In this document: positions 7,221-15,962 of the stretch, piece after piece
Position numbering within the stretch: the stretch's first letter is position 1
Layout: every line of letters starts with the position of its first letter
Assembly (NCBI GenBank): GCA_964558275.1
Contig: CAZLDH010000035.1
Span: 1 to 21,246 of the forward strand
Direction of reading: 5' to 3'
Source of the DNA: FW021-bin31 sp964558275
GTDB taxonomy: Bacteria > Bacteroidota > Bacteroidia > Chitinophagales > Chitinophagaceae
Length of the DNA stretch: 21,246 bases
Translations under genes and position numbers: made by a program
Notes under the pieces: generated by a model
Database searches by the model: none
The model's input: the letters and a program-made list of their open reading frames with translations, nothing else
Told to the model about the DNA's origin: nothing

Positions 7221-8267
7221 ATGAAAGCGCCAAAACACACCTTCTTATTGCTATTTTTGTTTGCTATGGCTGCCTGCCAGCATGAAAATGCAAAACAAAA
7301 TACAGTGACCAAAGATACCATCTTGGTAAATGTAATTCCAATAAAAAAAGACACCTTCTCCCCTATATTCAAAACCTCCGGGTATTTTACAACTAATAAT
7401 GAAACGCCGCTATCCTTTAAAAATGGAGGGATAATTAGTCATTTATACGTTAAAGAAGGAGATAGAATAAAGAAAGGACAATTATTGGCGACCATTTATG
7501 CTGCGGAAGTGAATGCCGCCAACAAACAAGCTAATTTAGCACTCAAAAAAGCCAAAAGGGATTATCAAAGAGCTGTTGATTTATACCATGACAGTGTGGC
7601 TACTTTGGAACAAATGCAAAACTCCAAAACAGCACTCGCAGTAGCTAAACAACAAAAAAAAGCTGCAGCATTTAATAAGCAACATGCTGAAATAAAAGCA
7701 TTAAATAATGGTTTTGTTCTGGAAAGCTATCTTCGGGAAGGACAAACTGCAGCGCCGGGACAACCTGTATTCTTAGTAAATAGCCAGGCATCCAACGGTT
7801 GGATTTTCAAATCTGCAGTCAGTGATTACCAATGGGCTACCTTAAAAATAGGAGATAAAGCCAGTATCACAACCAATATTGCACCCGACCAAAAACTTCA
7901 GGCAAAAGTATTTAAAAAGAGTAAAAGTGTAGATTCCAAAACAGGGTCCTTTACGGTTCAACTGGCTATAGATAATAGCAAAAATATTTCTTTTGCTACA
8001 GGTCTCTTTGGGAAAGCAACAATATATCCGTCACACCAACTCAGCGGTTGGAATATTCCTTATGATGCTTTATTGGATGCCGATCAGGATAGTGGATTTG
8101 TTTTTATTACAAATGATAAAAAGGAGGTAAAAAAACAGAAGGTACACATCAGTAAAATAAAACATGGAACAATTTTAATCGATAGCGGATTAGAAGATGC
8201 TAAATTTTTAATCACTACAGGCAGTCCTTATCTAAAGGAAGGATCTATTATAAAAGTTTCCAAATAA
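7221..8267 (+). CDS. RND efflux periplasmic adaptor (membrane fusion protein), lipoprotein
   Basis: HlyD/AcrA-type adaptor that joins the inner-membrane pump to the outer-membrane channel. It has 348 aa, normal for the family. The N-terminus is a lipoprotein signal peptide with lipobox MAAC and lipidation at Cys19, so the protein is likely anchored in a membrane leaflet facing the periplasm. Residues about 60-95 hold the first half of the lipoyl domain (ISHLYVKEGDRIKKGQLLATI). A short helical hairpin follows (about 95-155, Lys/Ala/Gln-rich), then the second lipoyl half (GFVLESYLREGQTAAPGQPVF) and a beta-barrel domain. The hairpin is short, as in many Bacteroidota adaptors. The gene is 13 nt before the pump gene. 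Confidence 0.92.
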   Translation: MKAPKHTFLLLFLFAMAACQHENAKQNTVTKDTILVNVIPIKKDTFSPIFKTSGYFTTNNETPLSFKNGGIISHLYVKEGDRIKKGQLLATIYAAEVNAANKQANLALKKAKRDYQRAVDLYHDSVATLEQMQNSKTALAVAKQQKKAAAFNKQHAEIKALNNGFVLESYLREGQTAAPGQPVFLVNSQASNGWIFKSAVSDYQWATLKIGDKASITTNIAPDQKLQAKVFKKSKSVDSKTGSFTVQLAIDNSKNISFATGLFGKATIYPSHQLSGWNIPYDALLDADQDSGFVFITNDKKEVKKQKVHISKIKHGTILIDSGLEDAKFLITTGSPYLKEGSIIKVSK

Positions 8268-8280
8268 AACACAATAAGGA

Positions 8281-11200
8281 ATGAAAATCACCAATTACGC
8301 CATAAAAAACTACCAATTCACACTTATTGTAGTTTTGATGATAGCAGCTTTAGGAGTCTCAAGTATGTTAAAAATGCCTAGAGCTGAAGATCCCAGTATG
8401 AATGCGCCTACCTTCCCTGTCACTATCATTTATCCGGGAACCAGTCCGAAGGATATGGAAGAACTAGTAGTTAAACCCCTCGAAAGAAAAATTTCTGAGC
8501 TAGAAGATATTGACAAGATTACAACCACCATACAGGATGGTTTAGCAGTGTTAATTGTTGAATTTGATTACAACAGCAACGTTGATAATAAATACCAGGA
8601 ACTAACGCGAGAGGTGAATAATATAAGAAAAGACCTGCCACAAGATATTTACAGTGTTGAAGTTCAAAAAGCAGATCCCTCCTCCGTAAATATATTACAG
8701 ATGGAGTTCGTTTCTGAAAATGCCTCCAGGGATTTAATCAGACAGAATGCAGAAGAATTGAAAGATCGACTGGAGAAAGTGAATGGATTAAAAAATGTTG
8801 AAATTCAGGGCATCCCTGACCACATCATAAAAGTTGATTTAGATTTAGCGAAAATGGCCTATAGGCATATCCCTTTAAATTCAGTTGCCCAAGCCATCAA
8901 AAGTAACCTGGCTAACATTCCTGGAGGCAGGATTATTGAAGGCAATAAAACTTTTAATATCAAGACCAATACTTCCTTAAATTCTATTGATCAAATCAAA
9001 AACATGATTATCTCAGGAAACGAGGGAGGTATTCTCCGTCTAAAAGATATTGCCAACATATATTTCGATTACGCGCAGCCAAAACATATTGTAAGATTCA
9101 ATGGACATCGTGCGGTCACATTAGTAGCAGCAATGCAAAAGGGAGAAAACATTACTGATCTTCAACAGGCATATTTACCCATTATAAATAAATTCAAGAA
9201 AGAGCTTCCTCAAAACATTGATCTGAAGTTGCACTTTGATCAGGCTGATAATGTAAGCCACCGACTGGGAGGTTTAGGAACAGACTTTCTTATTGCCATT
9301 GGATTGGTTTTACTCACCTTACTACCACTTGGAAGCAGAGCCTCCCTGGTGGTAATGATTGCTATACCACTTTCTTTATCTATTGGAATAATACTGCTAA
9401 ATATATTAGATTTTAGTCTGAATCAATTAAGCATTGTTGGTTTTGTTGTAGCACTCGGATTATTAGTAGATGACAGTATTGTGGTTGTAGAAAACATTGA
9501 ACGATGGATGCGCGCCGGTTTTTCGCGATTAGAAGCAGCAAAAAAAGCTACGAGCCAAATCACAAAAGCAGTTCTTGGCTGTACTGCTACACTTATTATA
9601 GCTTTCATGCCATTGTTATTTTTACCGGGAGAATCCGGAGATTTTATTATGAGTCTGCCTGTATCTATTATTGCTACCATCATAGGTTCAATGGTAATCG
9701 CTTTGACAATCGTGCCATTTGTCTCCAGCAAAATTCTCAAACCTCAAGAAAGTGAGCAAGGGAATATATTTCTACAATATTTACAGAAAGCAATACACAA
9801 AACTTATGCTCCTCTGTTAGAGAAGGGTTTAAAATATCCCTTCATTACTTTGCTCATCGCAGCAGCTATTTTCGGTGGCGCTTTATTTCTCATCCCGGTG
9901 ATAGGGTTAAGCTTATTTCCTTCCTCCGAAAAACCCCAATTTTTAATAGATGTAAACACGCCCTTACAATCTAACCTCCCTCACACGGATTCTATTATGT
10001 ATAAGATTGAGAAAGGATTGAGCAAGGTTCCGGAAGTAAAATACTATACGACCAACGTAGGAAAAGGAAATCCGCAAATTTATTATAATGTGATACAACA
10101 AAATCAACAAAGTAATTTTGGGGAAATATTTGTTCAACTAAAACCTAATATTGAAGCAGAACAAAAAAAAGAAATTATTAACCAACTCCGAGAAAAATGG
10201 ACTCCTTTTGAAGGAGCCAAAATAGAAGTAAAAGATTTCCAACAAGGTGTACCCATGGAAGCTCCTATTGAAGTAAAATTACTAGGAGAAAACTTAGATA
10301 CCCTAAGAAATTTGGCTTCTAAAGTAGAACATCTTTTGAATATAACCTCAGGAACTATTTATACCAATAACCCCGTAAAAAATTTAAAATCAGACCTTCT
10401 TGTAGATGTCAACAAAGCCAAAGCACAATCCTTAGGTATTCCTGCTATAAATATAGATCATGCCGTACGTACCGCAATTTCAGGAAGAGTTGTAGGTTCT
10501 TTTTCCGCTTCGGGACAAACAGATGAAGATTATAACATTGTTCTGACCACTCCACATCCTGAATTTCCATCACAACATATTTTCGATAAAATTTATGTCA
10601 ATAATCTTCAGGGGAAAGCCTATCCACTGCAAAATTTCGCGCAATTAAAATTCGAAAAATCACCTGTAAAAATTAAGCATTTGAACAAGGTACGGACTGT
10701 GGTAGTGACTTCATTTGTTCAAAAAGGATATCTCACAGATAATGTAATTCAAAAGGTAATGAACAAAATGAATCACTTTAATCTCCCTACAGGATATCAT
10801 TATAAAATGGGCGGGCAAGTAGAAGGCAGAAAGCAATCTTTTAATGGTTTTCAAGATGTTATTCTAGTTGCAGCATTTTTATTTATTGCTGTTTTATTAT
10901 TGCAATTTGGCACTTTCAAGAGCACTTTTATCGTTCTTTCCGTAATTCCATTGGGCATCGTTGGTGCTTTGATTGCACTTTTAATTACCGGCGAAACGCT
11001 GTCTTTTGTTGCTACTATCGGATTAATTGCCTTGGCAGGGATAGAAGTAAAAAACACCATCTTGCAAGTAGATTTCACCAATGAACTCCGTGAGAAAGGT
11101 GTTCCGCTCATTGAAGCTGTAGAAAAAGCAGGGGAAGCTCGTTTTCTTCCCATTATTCTTACCACCATGACAGCCATCGGGGGATTAATACCTATTGCGT

Positions 11201-11340
11201 TATCCAGCAATCCTCTAATTTCCCCTTTAGCTATTGTGATGATAGGAGGGCTCATTAGTTCTACACTATTATCTCGAATAGTTACCCCGGTGATGTACAA
11301 ATTAATTCCTCCTAAGATAGAGATAAAAAATAGGACGTAA
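8281..11340 (+). CDS. RND multidrug/solute efflux pump, AcrB/MdtB-like inner-membrane permease
   Basis: Proton-driven inner-membrane transporter of the RND superfamily, 1019 aa, full length. It has two homologous halves: membrane helix 1 (about 10-30), a large periplasmic porter loop, helices 2-6 (about 335-480), helix 7 near 515-540, a second porter loop, and helices 8-12 (about 855-1010). The proton-relay residues are present: Asp397-Asp398 in the VDDSIVVVENIER motif of helix 4, Lys924 in GIEVKNTILQVDF of helix 10, and Arg954 in ARFLPIILTT, matching the positions known in AcrB. The Asp pair argues for a hydrophobe/amphiphile exporter and against the heavy-metal subgroup, but the substrate cannot be read from sequence. 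It is the last gene of the tetR operon. The only possible terminator downstream is the repeat array. Confidence 0.93.
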   Translation: MKITNYAIKNYQFTLIVVLMIAALGVSSMLKMPRAEDPSMNAPTFPVTIIYPGTSPKDMEELVVKPLERKISELEDIDKITTTIQDGLAVLIVEFDYNSNVDNKYQELTREVNNIRKDLPQDIYSVEVQKADPSSVNILQMEFVSENASRDLIRQNAEELKDRLEKVNGLKNVEIQGIPDHIIKVDLDLAKMAYRHIPLNSVAQAIKSNLANIPGGRIIEGNKTFNIKTNTSLNSIDQIKNMIISGNEGGILRLKDIANIYFDYAQPKHIVRFNGHRAVTLVAAMQKGENITDLQQAYLPIINKFKKELPQNIDLKLHFDQADNVSHRLGGLGTDFLIAIGLVLLTLLPLGSRASLVVMIAIPLSLSIGIILLNILDFSLNQLSIVGFVVALGLLVDDSIVVVENIERWMRAGFSRLEAAKKATSQITKAVLGCTATLIIAFMPLLFLPGESGDFIMSLPVSIIATIIGSMVIALTIVPFVSSKILKPQESEQGNIFLQYLQKAIHKTYAPLLEKGLKYPFITLLIAAAIFGGALFLIPVIGLSLFPSSEKPQFLIDVNTPLQSNLPHTDSIMYKIEKGLSKVPEVKYYTTNVGKGNPQIYYNVIQQNQQSNFGEIFVQLKPNIEAEQKKEIINQLREKWTPFEGAKIEVKDFQQGVPMEAPIEVKLLGENLDTLRNLASKVEHLLNITSGTIYTNNPVKNLKSDLLVDVNKAKAQSLGIPAINIDHAVRTAISGRVVGSFSASGQTDEDYNIVLTTPHPEFPSQHIFDKIYVNNLQGKAYPLQNFAQLKFEKSPVKIKHLNKVRTVVVTSFVQKGYLTDNVIQKVMNKMNHFNLPTGYHYKMGGQVEGRKQSFNGFQDVILVAAFLFIAVLLLQFGTFKSTFIVLSVIPLGIVGALIALLITGETLSFVATIGLIALAGIEVKNTILQVDFTNELREKGVPLIEAVEKAGEARFLPIILTTMTAIGGLIPIALSSNPLISPLAIVMIGGLISSTLLSRIVTPVMYKLIPPKIEIKNRT

Positions 11341-11377
11341 AATTTAGGATTAAAAAAATGCGCTTAGGCTCAATTAG

Positions 11378-11905
11378 TATTATCAGCGTGCCATCATAGA
11401 ACACTGATGACACAGATAACGCAGATGCTCGCTGTTCTTTATATCTGTGACCATCTGCTTAATCAGCATTATCAGCGTGCCTTCATTGAACACGGATGAC
11501 ACAGATAGCGCAGATTTGTGCTGTTCTTTATATCTGTGACCATCTGCTTAATCAGCGTTATCTGCGTGCTATCATAGAACACGGATGACACTGATAACGC
11601 AGATTCTCGCTGTACTTGATATCAGTGATCATCAGCTTAATCAGCGTCATCAGCGTGCCTTCATTGAACACGGATGACACAGATAACGCAGATTTGCGCT
11701 GTACTTGATATCAGTGATCATCTGCTTAATCAGCGTTATCAGCGTGCCCTCATAGAATGCGGATGACACAGATAAAGCAGATTTGCGCTGTTCTTTATAT
11801 CTGTGACCATCTGCTTAATCAGCGTTATCTGCGTGCTATCATAGAACGTAGATGAACACTGATAATGCAGATTCTCGCTGTTCTTTTCATCTGAGAACTT
11901 CAGCT
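11378..11905. repeat. Six-copy tandem array of an 89-bp palindromic repeat
   Basis: This stretch between two convergent genes contains no gene. The marker ATC[A/T]GCGTGC recurs at 11382, 11471, 11560, 11649, 11738 and 11827, an exact 89-bp period. Copies 1-5 are complete; copy 6 has a 1-bp insertion and a diverged second half that fades out just before the stop codon of the next gene (11916). Each unit can fold: CACAGATA in the middle pairs with TATCTGTG 24 nt further on, and GATAACGCAGAT nearly pairs with the ATCAGCGTTATC that spans the next boundary. In copy 3 both arms have changed together to CACTGATA and TATCAGTG. There are no unique spacers, so it is not CRISPR. It may serve both genes as a terminator (inference). 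Confidence 0.92.
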
Positions 11906-11913
11906 CAATTTTA

Positions 11914-14379
11914 TTATAAACCGCGACCACCGCCGCCACGCATGTCACCGCCACCACTGTCTTGAGAAGATTTATTACTTTTTCTTTTAAATAACTTCAT
12001 ATTTCTTTTACCAAAAGTGTATGAAAATGTCAACTTCAATTTACGAGAATCAGGTCTTCTAATTCTCACCTGATTAAAAAAGCCCGGTTCTTCATAAATA
12101 GATTTTGATTTATTGGTTTTAAAGACATCAGATAAGGCCAAAGTAATGGTTCCATGTTTCTTCTTGAATATAGATTTCTTTATGGCAAAATCTACTCCGC
12201 CATATCTATATCTTTTACCTTGTGCAGTTGAAGTCGGCGCACTATATCTACCGGTGAGCTGCAATGTAAAATCTGCCGGCAACATGGCATCTGTACTTAC
12301 CTTTCCAAACCAACTAAAATCTTGTTTATCTACAGTTCGATTATTAAAAGAGGCTGATAAATCTGACTGAAATAAATTAAAGTTAGCTGACACATTCCAC
12401 CATTGCGTTATTTGTGTCTGGAAAGTAAACTCAGCACCATATGAATTATTTGCATCTGCATTAATTGAATAAGAAATCAAGGTATCGGAAGATCCTCTAA
12501 AAGGTTCTGAATAGCGCTGAATAGAATTATTGGTGTTTCTGTAATATAAGGTGGCCATAAAATTACTCTGACCGAAAATTTTATTATAAGACAGCTCCAA
12601 AGAATTTGTATATTCCGGTTTCAAATTAGGATTACCCTTTCTCAGGTTTTGAGGATCAGAATAATCAATGTATGGAATTCTTTGCCAAAATCGTGGTCGA
12701 TGTACTCTCCTGCTGTAGTTCAACTGAAATTGATCTTGCTCATTCAATCTATACGTTAAATATACACTGGGATACAAGGCCAATTTTCCTGACGTAGGGC
12801 TAAACGATGTATCTTCACTGGGAATAGAACCGGAATAAGTATATTGCTCTGCTCTAATTCCTACCTGATAATCAAATTTTTCAAAAGATTGTGAAAATTG
12901 AATATAACCGGCATAGGTTTTCTCATCGTATTTATAATCACTAGATAGCTTAGAATTAAACACCGGTTTATTTAACACACTATCATAAATATTATAAACG
13001 CTGTTTGAGTTCCTGTTACTATATTTTAACCCGGCTTCCAACTTAATAGATTCCGTTAAGGGGTTGACATAATCAATCTGAGAAGAGAAACGAACACCGT
13101 CTCCATCTGAATGGTTTTCCTGATTTGGTCCGGGATTGATATAATTTCCCTGATCATCTCTATAATAAGTAAATCCGTCCCCACCGTTCTTTGATTTACT
13201 TAAATGTATATTACCGGTAAGTTCATGCCCTTCTTTTTCGAAAGTATGTTTATAATCAAAATCACCAAAGATAAAATTAAAAGTATGTCCTTCTTTGGTG
13301 TATTTGTTATTGAAAGAATCAGGTCTGCTTTGATATTGAAAATGGCTCGTAATAGTACCTTTACGATTAAATGAACCGCCACCAAAACCACCTTGTAAAC
13401 TGAAAGTATTTCTATTATCCATAAAATAATCCAAACCTACCCTACCCATTTGGAAAGTACCATAACGTTTCCCATCTGAATTCTGATCTAATGTTGATCT
13501 TATTTCATTGCTTTTATTCAGATTCTCTCTGTGCATATCAATTTCACCGGGAGAGTTTCTGTGATGATTAAAATAACCTAATGATAAATTAAACGGCTTT
13601 TTATAAACATTTAAATTACCGCCGGCATTGTAACCACCTTGTGTATCTGCTCCTGCCATTACCCGACCATTAAATCCGGGTTTTCTGTTTTTCTTTAATA
13701 CAATATTTAAGATACCTGACATTCCTTCGGCTGAGTATTTGGAAGAAGGATTAGTGATTACTTCAATTTTTTCAATTGTCTCCGCAGGAATCTGATCTAG
13801 TGTAAGGGTCGTGCTTTTACCATTCACATAAATCTTAGGAGAACCGTTCCTAATGGTTACATTCCCATCCATATCTACATATACAGAAGGCACCTCTTTC
13901 AATACATCTTGTGCAGTTCCGCCGGTACTGGCTATACTTTGAGAAACATCAAAGACTTTTTTATCCAGACTCATGGTATAGGCAGATTTCTTAGCCGTAA
14001 CATCCACCGTATTGAGTCTCGAGGTAGATGCTTTAAGAGAAAAATTTCCTAAATCAATATTAGAAGATTGCGGGCTAAGACTAAAATCATGGAATTGCGG
14101 GTCATATCCTACATACTTTATCTTCAGAATATAATCCCCCATTTTCAAATTGTTTATTTCAAAATCTCCATTTTCTTTAGTTAACGATCCGGAAACCAAA
14201 GAGGAATCGGAAGGTTTTAGTACGGTTACACTGGCAAAGCCAACGCCTTTATTTGTACTGCCATCGATGACCTTACCATACACCCTTCCATTAGCTCCTG
14301 CTCCTCCCATCGGACGTTGAGCCATAGACGCGAATGGAAGAGAAAATAAAAACGCAAATAGGATATATATGCTTCTCAT
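11914..14379 (-). CDS. Outer-membrane beta-barrel protein, TonB-dependent receptor-like
   Basis: Outer-membrane protein of 821 aa from the Bacteroidota group with an N-terminal carboxypeptidase-regulatory-like domain and a C-terminal beta-barrel. It has a signal peptide (1-20, cut before Gln21), then a regulatory-like fold at about 30-118 (GRVYGKVIDGSTNKGVGFASV...YILKIKYVGYDP). A plug domain follows at about 130-235 (DVLKEVPSVYVDMDGNVTIR, YVNGKS, IEKIEVITNPSSKYSAEGMSGILNIVLKK). The rest is a long barrel with alternating aromatic strands to about 790. It ends in a Gly/Arg-rich tail (GGGDMRGGGGRGL). There is no SusD partner, so a polysaccharide-utilisation role is unlikely. The substrate is unknown; a peptide, metal chelate or surface role are all possible. 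Confidence 0.88.
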   Translation of the reverse strand: MRSIYILFAFLFSLPFASMAQRPMGGAGANGRVYGKVIDGSTNKGVGFASVTVLKPSDSSLVSGSLTKENGDFEINNLKMGDYILKIKYVGYDPQFHDFSLSPQSSNIDLGNFSLKASTSRLNTVDVTAKKSAYTMSLDKKVFDVSQSIASTGGTAQDVLKEVPSVYVDMDGNVTIRNGSPKIYVNGKSTTLTLDQIPAETIEKIEVITNPSSKYSAEGMSGILNIVLKKNRKPGFNGRVMAGADTQGGYNAGGNLNVYKKPFNLSLGYFNHHRNSPGEIDMHRENLNKSNEIRSTLDQNSDGKRYGTFQMGRVGLDYFMDNRNTFSLQGGFGGGSFNRKGTITSHFQYQSRPDSFNNKYTKEGHTFNFIFGDFDYKHTFEKEGHELTGNIHLSKSKNGGDGFTYYRDDQGNYINPGPNQENHSDGDGVRFSSQIDYVNPLTESIKLEAGLKYSNRNSNSVYNIYDSVLNKPVFNSKLSSDYKYDEKTYAGYIQFSQSFEKFDYQVGIRAEQYTYSGSIPSEDTSFSPTSGKLALYPSVYLTYRLNEQDQFQLNYSRRVHRPRFWQRIPYIDYSDPQNLRKGNPNLKPEYTNSLELSYNKIFGQSNFMATLYYRNTNNSIQRYSEPFRGSSDTLISYSINADANNSYGAEFTFQTQITQWWNVSANFNLFQSDLSASFNNRTVDKQDFSWFGKVSTDAMLPADFTLQLTGRYSAPTSTAQGKRYRYGGVDFAIKKSIFKKKHGTITLALSDVFKTNKSKSIYEEPGFFNQVRIRRPDSRKLKLTFSYTFGKRNMKLFKRKSNKSSQDSGGGDMRGGGGRGL

Positions 14380-14413
14380 AATGCAATTCTTTTATAGAAA
14401 ATAAATAATATGA

Positions 14414-14421
14414 CAAAGTTA
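14414..14421 (-). promoter_or_regulatory. Candidate -7 promoter box of the beta-barrel receptor gene
   Basis: Minus-strand TAACTTTG fits TAnnTTTG exactly. Transcription would start about 28 nt before the ATG at 14379. The -33 element is weak (GTTC at 20 bases). Confidence 0.4.
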
Positions 14422-14497
14422 GCGAGTGATAAGGAAAACGGGAACGATTATATGACAGAAGGGAAATACAATAATTTTACGGAAAATTGACAAGGTC

Positions 14498-15094
14498 TTA
14501 CGCCCAAATTGTTATAAATACTTGAAGCAAACCTATCAAAAACCCCAGCACACCACCGATAATTTCCACAAACCTAAATTCTTTCTTCATAATACTGTTC
14601 AAAATTTCTTCCAGTTTATCGGAAGAGAATCCGGCAACTTTTTCAGTAACTATTTGTTCTAAATCTAATTCACTTTTCAAATTTCTAACATATTTCTCTA
14701 TTAGATCAGGCAACATATCAGCCAATTCATTCAGCAACACATTTTTTACCTTTTCGATCATAGAATCTCCCACAAACATGGCTAAAACAGGCATTATATC
14801 CTGTAATTTATACCTCAAAAAATCATCAATTCTATCCCCTATTTCGGGTAAAATACTTTGTATCTTCTCGGGATTTGTCAGTTTTTGAGCTATATCCTCA
14901 AAAGATAGTAATTCCTCTGCAACCAGCTTTCCAAGCTTTGCTGCAAACTGCTTCTGCCTTTTCGGAAAAATCCCCTGAAAAGTATAAAAAAGAATCCGTG
15001 TAGGTTTCCGGGGATGAAACAACATTTTAACGGCTATCAAATTGGTAATCCATCCTATAAATGCAGAAATAAGAGGTATTAAATAGATTAACAT
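14498..15094 (-). CDS. DUF445 family membrane protein
   Basis: Membrane protein of the DUF445 (YheB-like) family; its biochemical role is not known. It has 198 aa and is a short version of the family. The N-terminal helix carries the family signature GWITNLIAVKMLFHPR (about 14-29), followed by a GIFPKRQKQFAAKLGKLVAEELLS segment. The middle is an amphipathic helical domain. A second membrane helix closes the C-terminus (VLGFLIGLLQVFITIWA). Both ends in the membrane imply a hairpin with the helical middle on one side. It lies 118 nt upstream of the receptor gene on the same strand, but the receptor has its own promoter box, so a shared function is not implied. Confidence 0.85.
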   Translation of the reverse strand: MLIYLIPLISAFIGWITNLIAVKMLFHPRKPTRILFYTFQGIFPKRQKQFAAKLGKLVAEELLSFEDIAQKLTNPEKIQSILPEIGDRIDDFLRYKLQDIMPVLAMFVGDSMIEKVKNVLLNELADMLPDLIEKYVRNLKSELDLEQIVTEKVAGFSSDKLEEILNSIMKKEFRFVEIIGGVLGFLIGLLQVFITIWA

Positions 15095-15165
15095 GGACTC
15101 GTTTTCTTTTTGTAAAATGCAAAGAAAGAGAAAAATAATTTTAGAAAAAATAATTTTAGAAACTA

Positions 15166-15198
15166 TTTGGCTGTTATCTAATTATTAGTGTATTTTTG
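15166..15198 (+). promoter_or_regulatory. Promoter of tRNA-His
   Basis: TTTG (15166-15169), a 21-bp spacer, then TATTTTTG (15191-15198) is a full Bacteroidota consensus match. It ends 14 nt before the tRNA. Confidence 0.6.
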
Positions 15199-15212
15199 CA
15201 GTTGCAAAAGAT

Positions 15213-15287
15213 GGTGGTTGTAGTTCAGCTGGTTAGAATATCAGATTGTGGTTCTGAGGGTCGTGGGTTCGAGTCCCATCAACCACC
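15213..15287 (+). tRNA. tRNA-His (anticodon GTG)
   Basis: Complete cloverleaf. Acceptor arms GTGGTTG (15214-15220) and CAACCAC (15280-15286) pair perfectly. The extra G at 15213 (G-1) faces the discriminator C at 15287, the hallmark of tRNA-His. The anticodon stem TCAGA/TCTGA (15241-15245, 15253-15257) encloses the loop TTGTGGT with anticodon GTG at 15248-15250. The T arm has GTGGG, TTCGAGT and CCCAT. CCA is not encoded. The gene stands alone with its own promoter and terminator. Confidence 0.96.
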
Positions 15288-15294
15288 CTTCTTC

Positions 15295-15329
15295 AAAAGA
15301 CAAAGCTTTTTTTGGTTTTGTCTTTTTTT
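15295..15329 (+). terminator. Intrinsic terminator after tRNA-His
   Basis: AAAAGACAAA (15295-15304) pairs with the TTTTGTCTTTT segment starting at 15316, followed by a T-run. It lies 8 nt after the tRNA end. Confidence 0.75.
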
Positions 15330-15364
15330 ATGTCTATTATTGAGGCTAATCAAATTCAGTAACC

Positions 15365-15871
15365 ATGTATAAAGCATTAAGTTTCGTTCTAATCCTGTCT
15401 TTTTTAGGATTTACTGCCTGTACTAATTCCGGAAATAAGAACGCTAATTCATCAGCAGACTCATCTACGAATCTGCCCACAGAGCAACAAGCCGAACAAA
15501 ATGTCCAAAACAACACCCTGCCTTCTGTTCCAAAAGAGGCAAAAGTCTTTTTCAAAAACTTGGAAGATGGTCAAACAGTTTCTTCCCCTATTAAAATAGA
15601 AATGGGGATAAAAGGAATGAAAGTAGAGCCTTCCGGGGAAGTTCATCAGGGTTTTGGTCACCATCATCTGCTTATTGACCAAGGTGATTTTTTCAAGAAA
15701 GGGAAAGTTATTCCTGCAGATTCTACACATATACACTTTGGCGGTGGACAAACAGAAACTGAAATTGATTTACCTGCCGGTGAACATAAATTGACGCTAC
15801 AATTTGCAGACGGCATACATCGTTCCTATGGCAAGCAACTTGCTTCTTCAATAACAATTACAGTTGAATAA
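15365..15871 (+). CDS. DUF4399 domain lipoprotein
   Basis: Small predicted lipoprotein of 168 aa; function unknown. Residues 1-19 form a lipoprotein signal peptide with lipobox FTAC and lipidation at Cys19. A low-complexity Asn/Ser/Gln linker follows (20-55), then the DUF4399 domain (about 57-168) with its strongly conserved GHHHLLID (98-105) and HIHFGGGQTET (122-132). The many His residues suggest metal binding, but this has not been shown. The C-terminus shows the usual GEHKLTLQFADG and SITITVE strands. It follows the tRNA terminator by 35 nt with no obvious promoter of its own, so its transcription is unclear. Confidence 0.88.
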   Translation: MYKALSFVLILSFLGFTACTNSGNKNANSSADSSTNLPTEQQAEQNVQNNTLPSVPKEAKVFFKNLEDGQTVSSPIKIEMGIKGMKVEPSGEVHQGFGHHHLLIDQGDFFKKGKVIPADSTHIHFGGGQTETEIDLPAGEHKLTLQFADGIHRSYGKQLASSITITVE

Positions 15872-15902
15872 CAGGATTCTTGTCATTTTAGCCACAAAAT
15901 AA

Positions 15903-15945
15903 AAAAGAGTATCAGTTACGTCATTTCTTGAACTGATACTCTTTT
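15903..15945. terminator. Bidirectional terminator between the DUF4399 gene and tpx
   Basis: Perfect 15-bp inverted repeat AAAAGAGTATCAGTT (15903-15917) and AACTGATACTCTTTT (15931-15945) with a 13-nt loop and A/T-runs at both ends. It serves both convergent genes. Confidence 0.92.
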
Positions 15946-15962
15946 AAATTTTATCCCCTCAA

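Noticed and set aside
10851..11300. 149-aa minus-strand frame inside the RND pump gene
   Set aside because: It is antisense to the conserved membrane helices 8-12 of the pump and has no family features.
11378..11905. CRISPR array
   Set aside because: The 89-bp units follow one another directly with no unique spacers, and no cas genes are nearby.
11739..11957. Small minus-strand gene across the repeat end
   Set aside because: It translates repeat sequence and the antisense of the receptor tail. It has no protein-like composition or start signal.
15129..15157. Direct repeat of AGAAAAATAATTTT before the tRNA promoter
   Set aside because: It is an AT-rich two-copy repeat of about 14 bp, easily arising by chance in sequence of this composition. 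It has no link to either neighbour.
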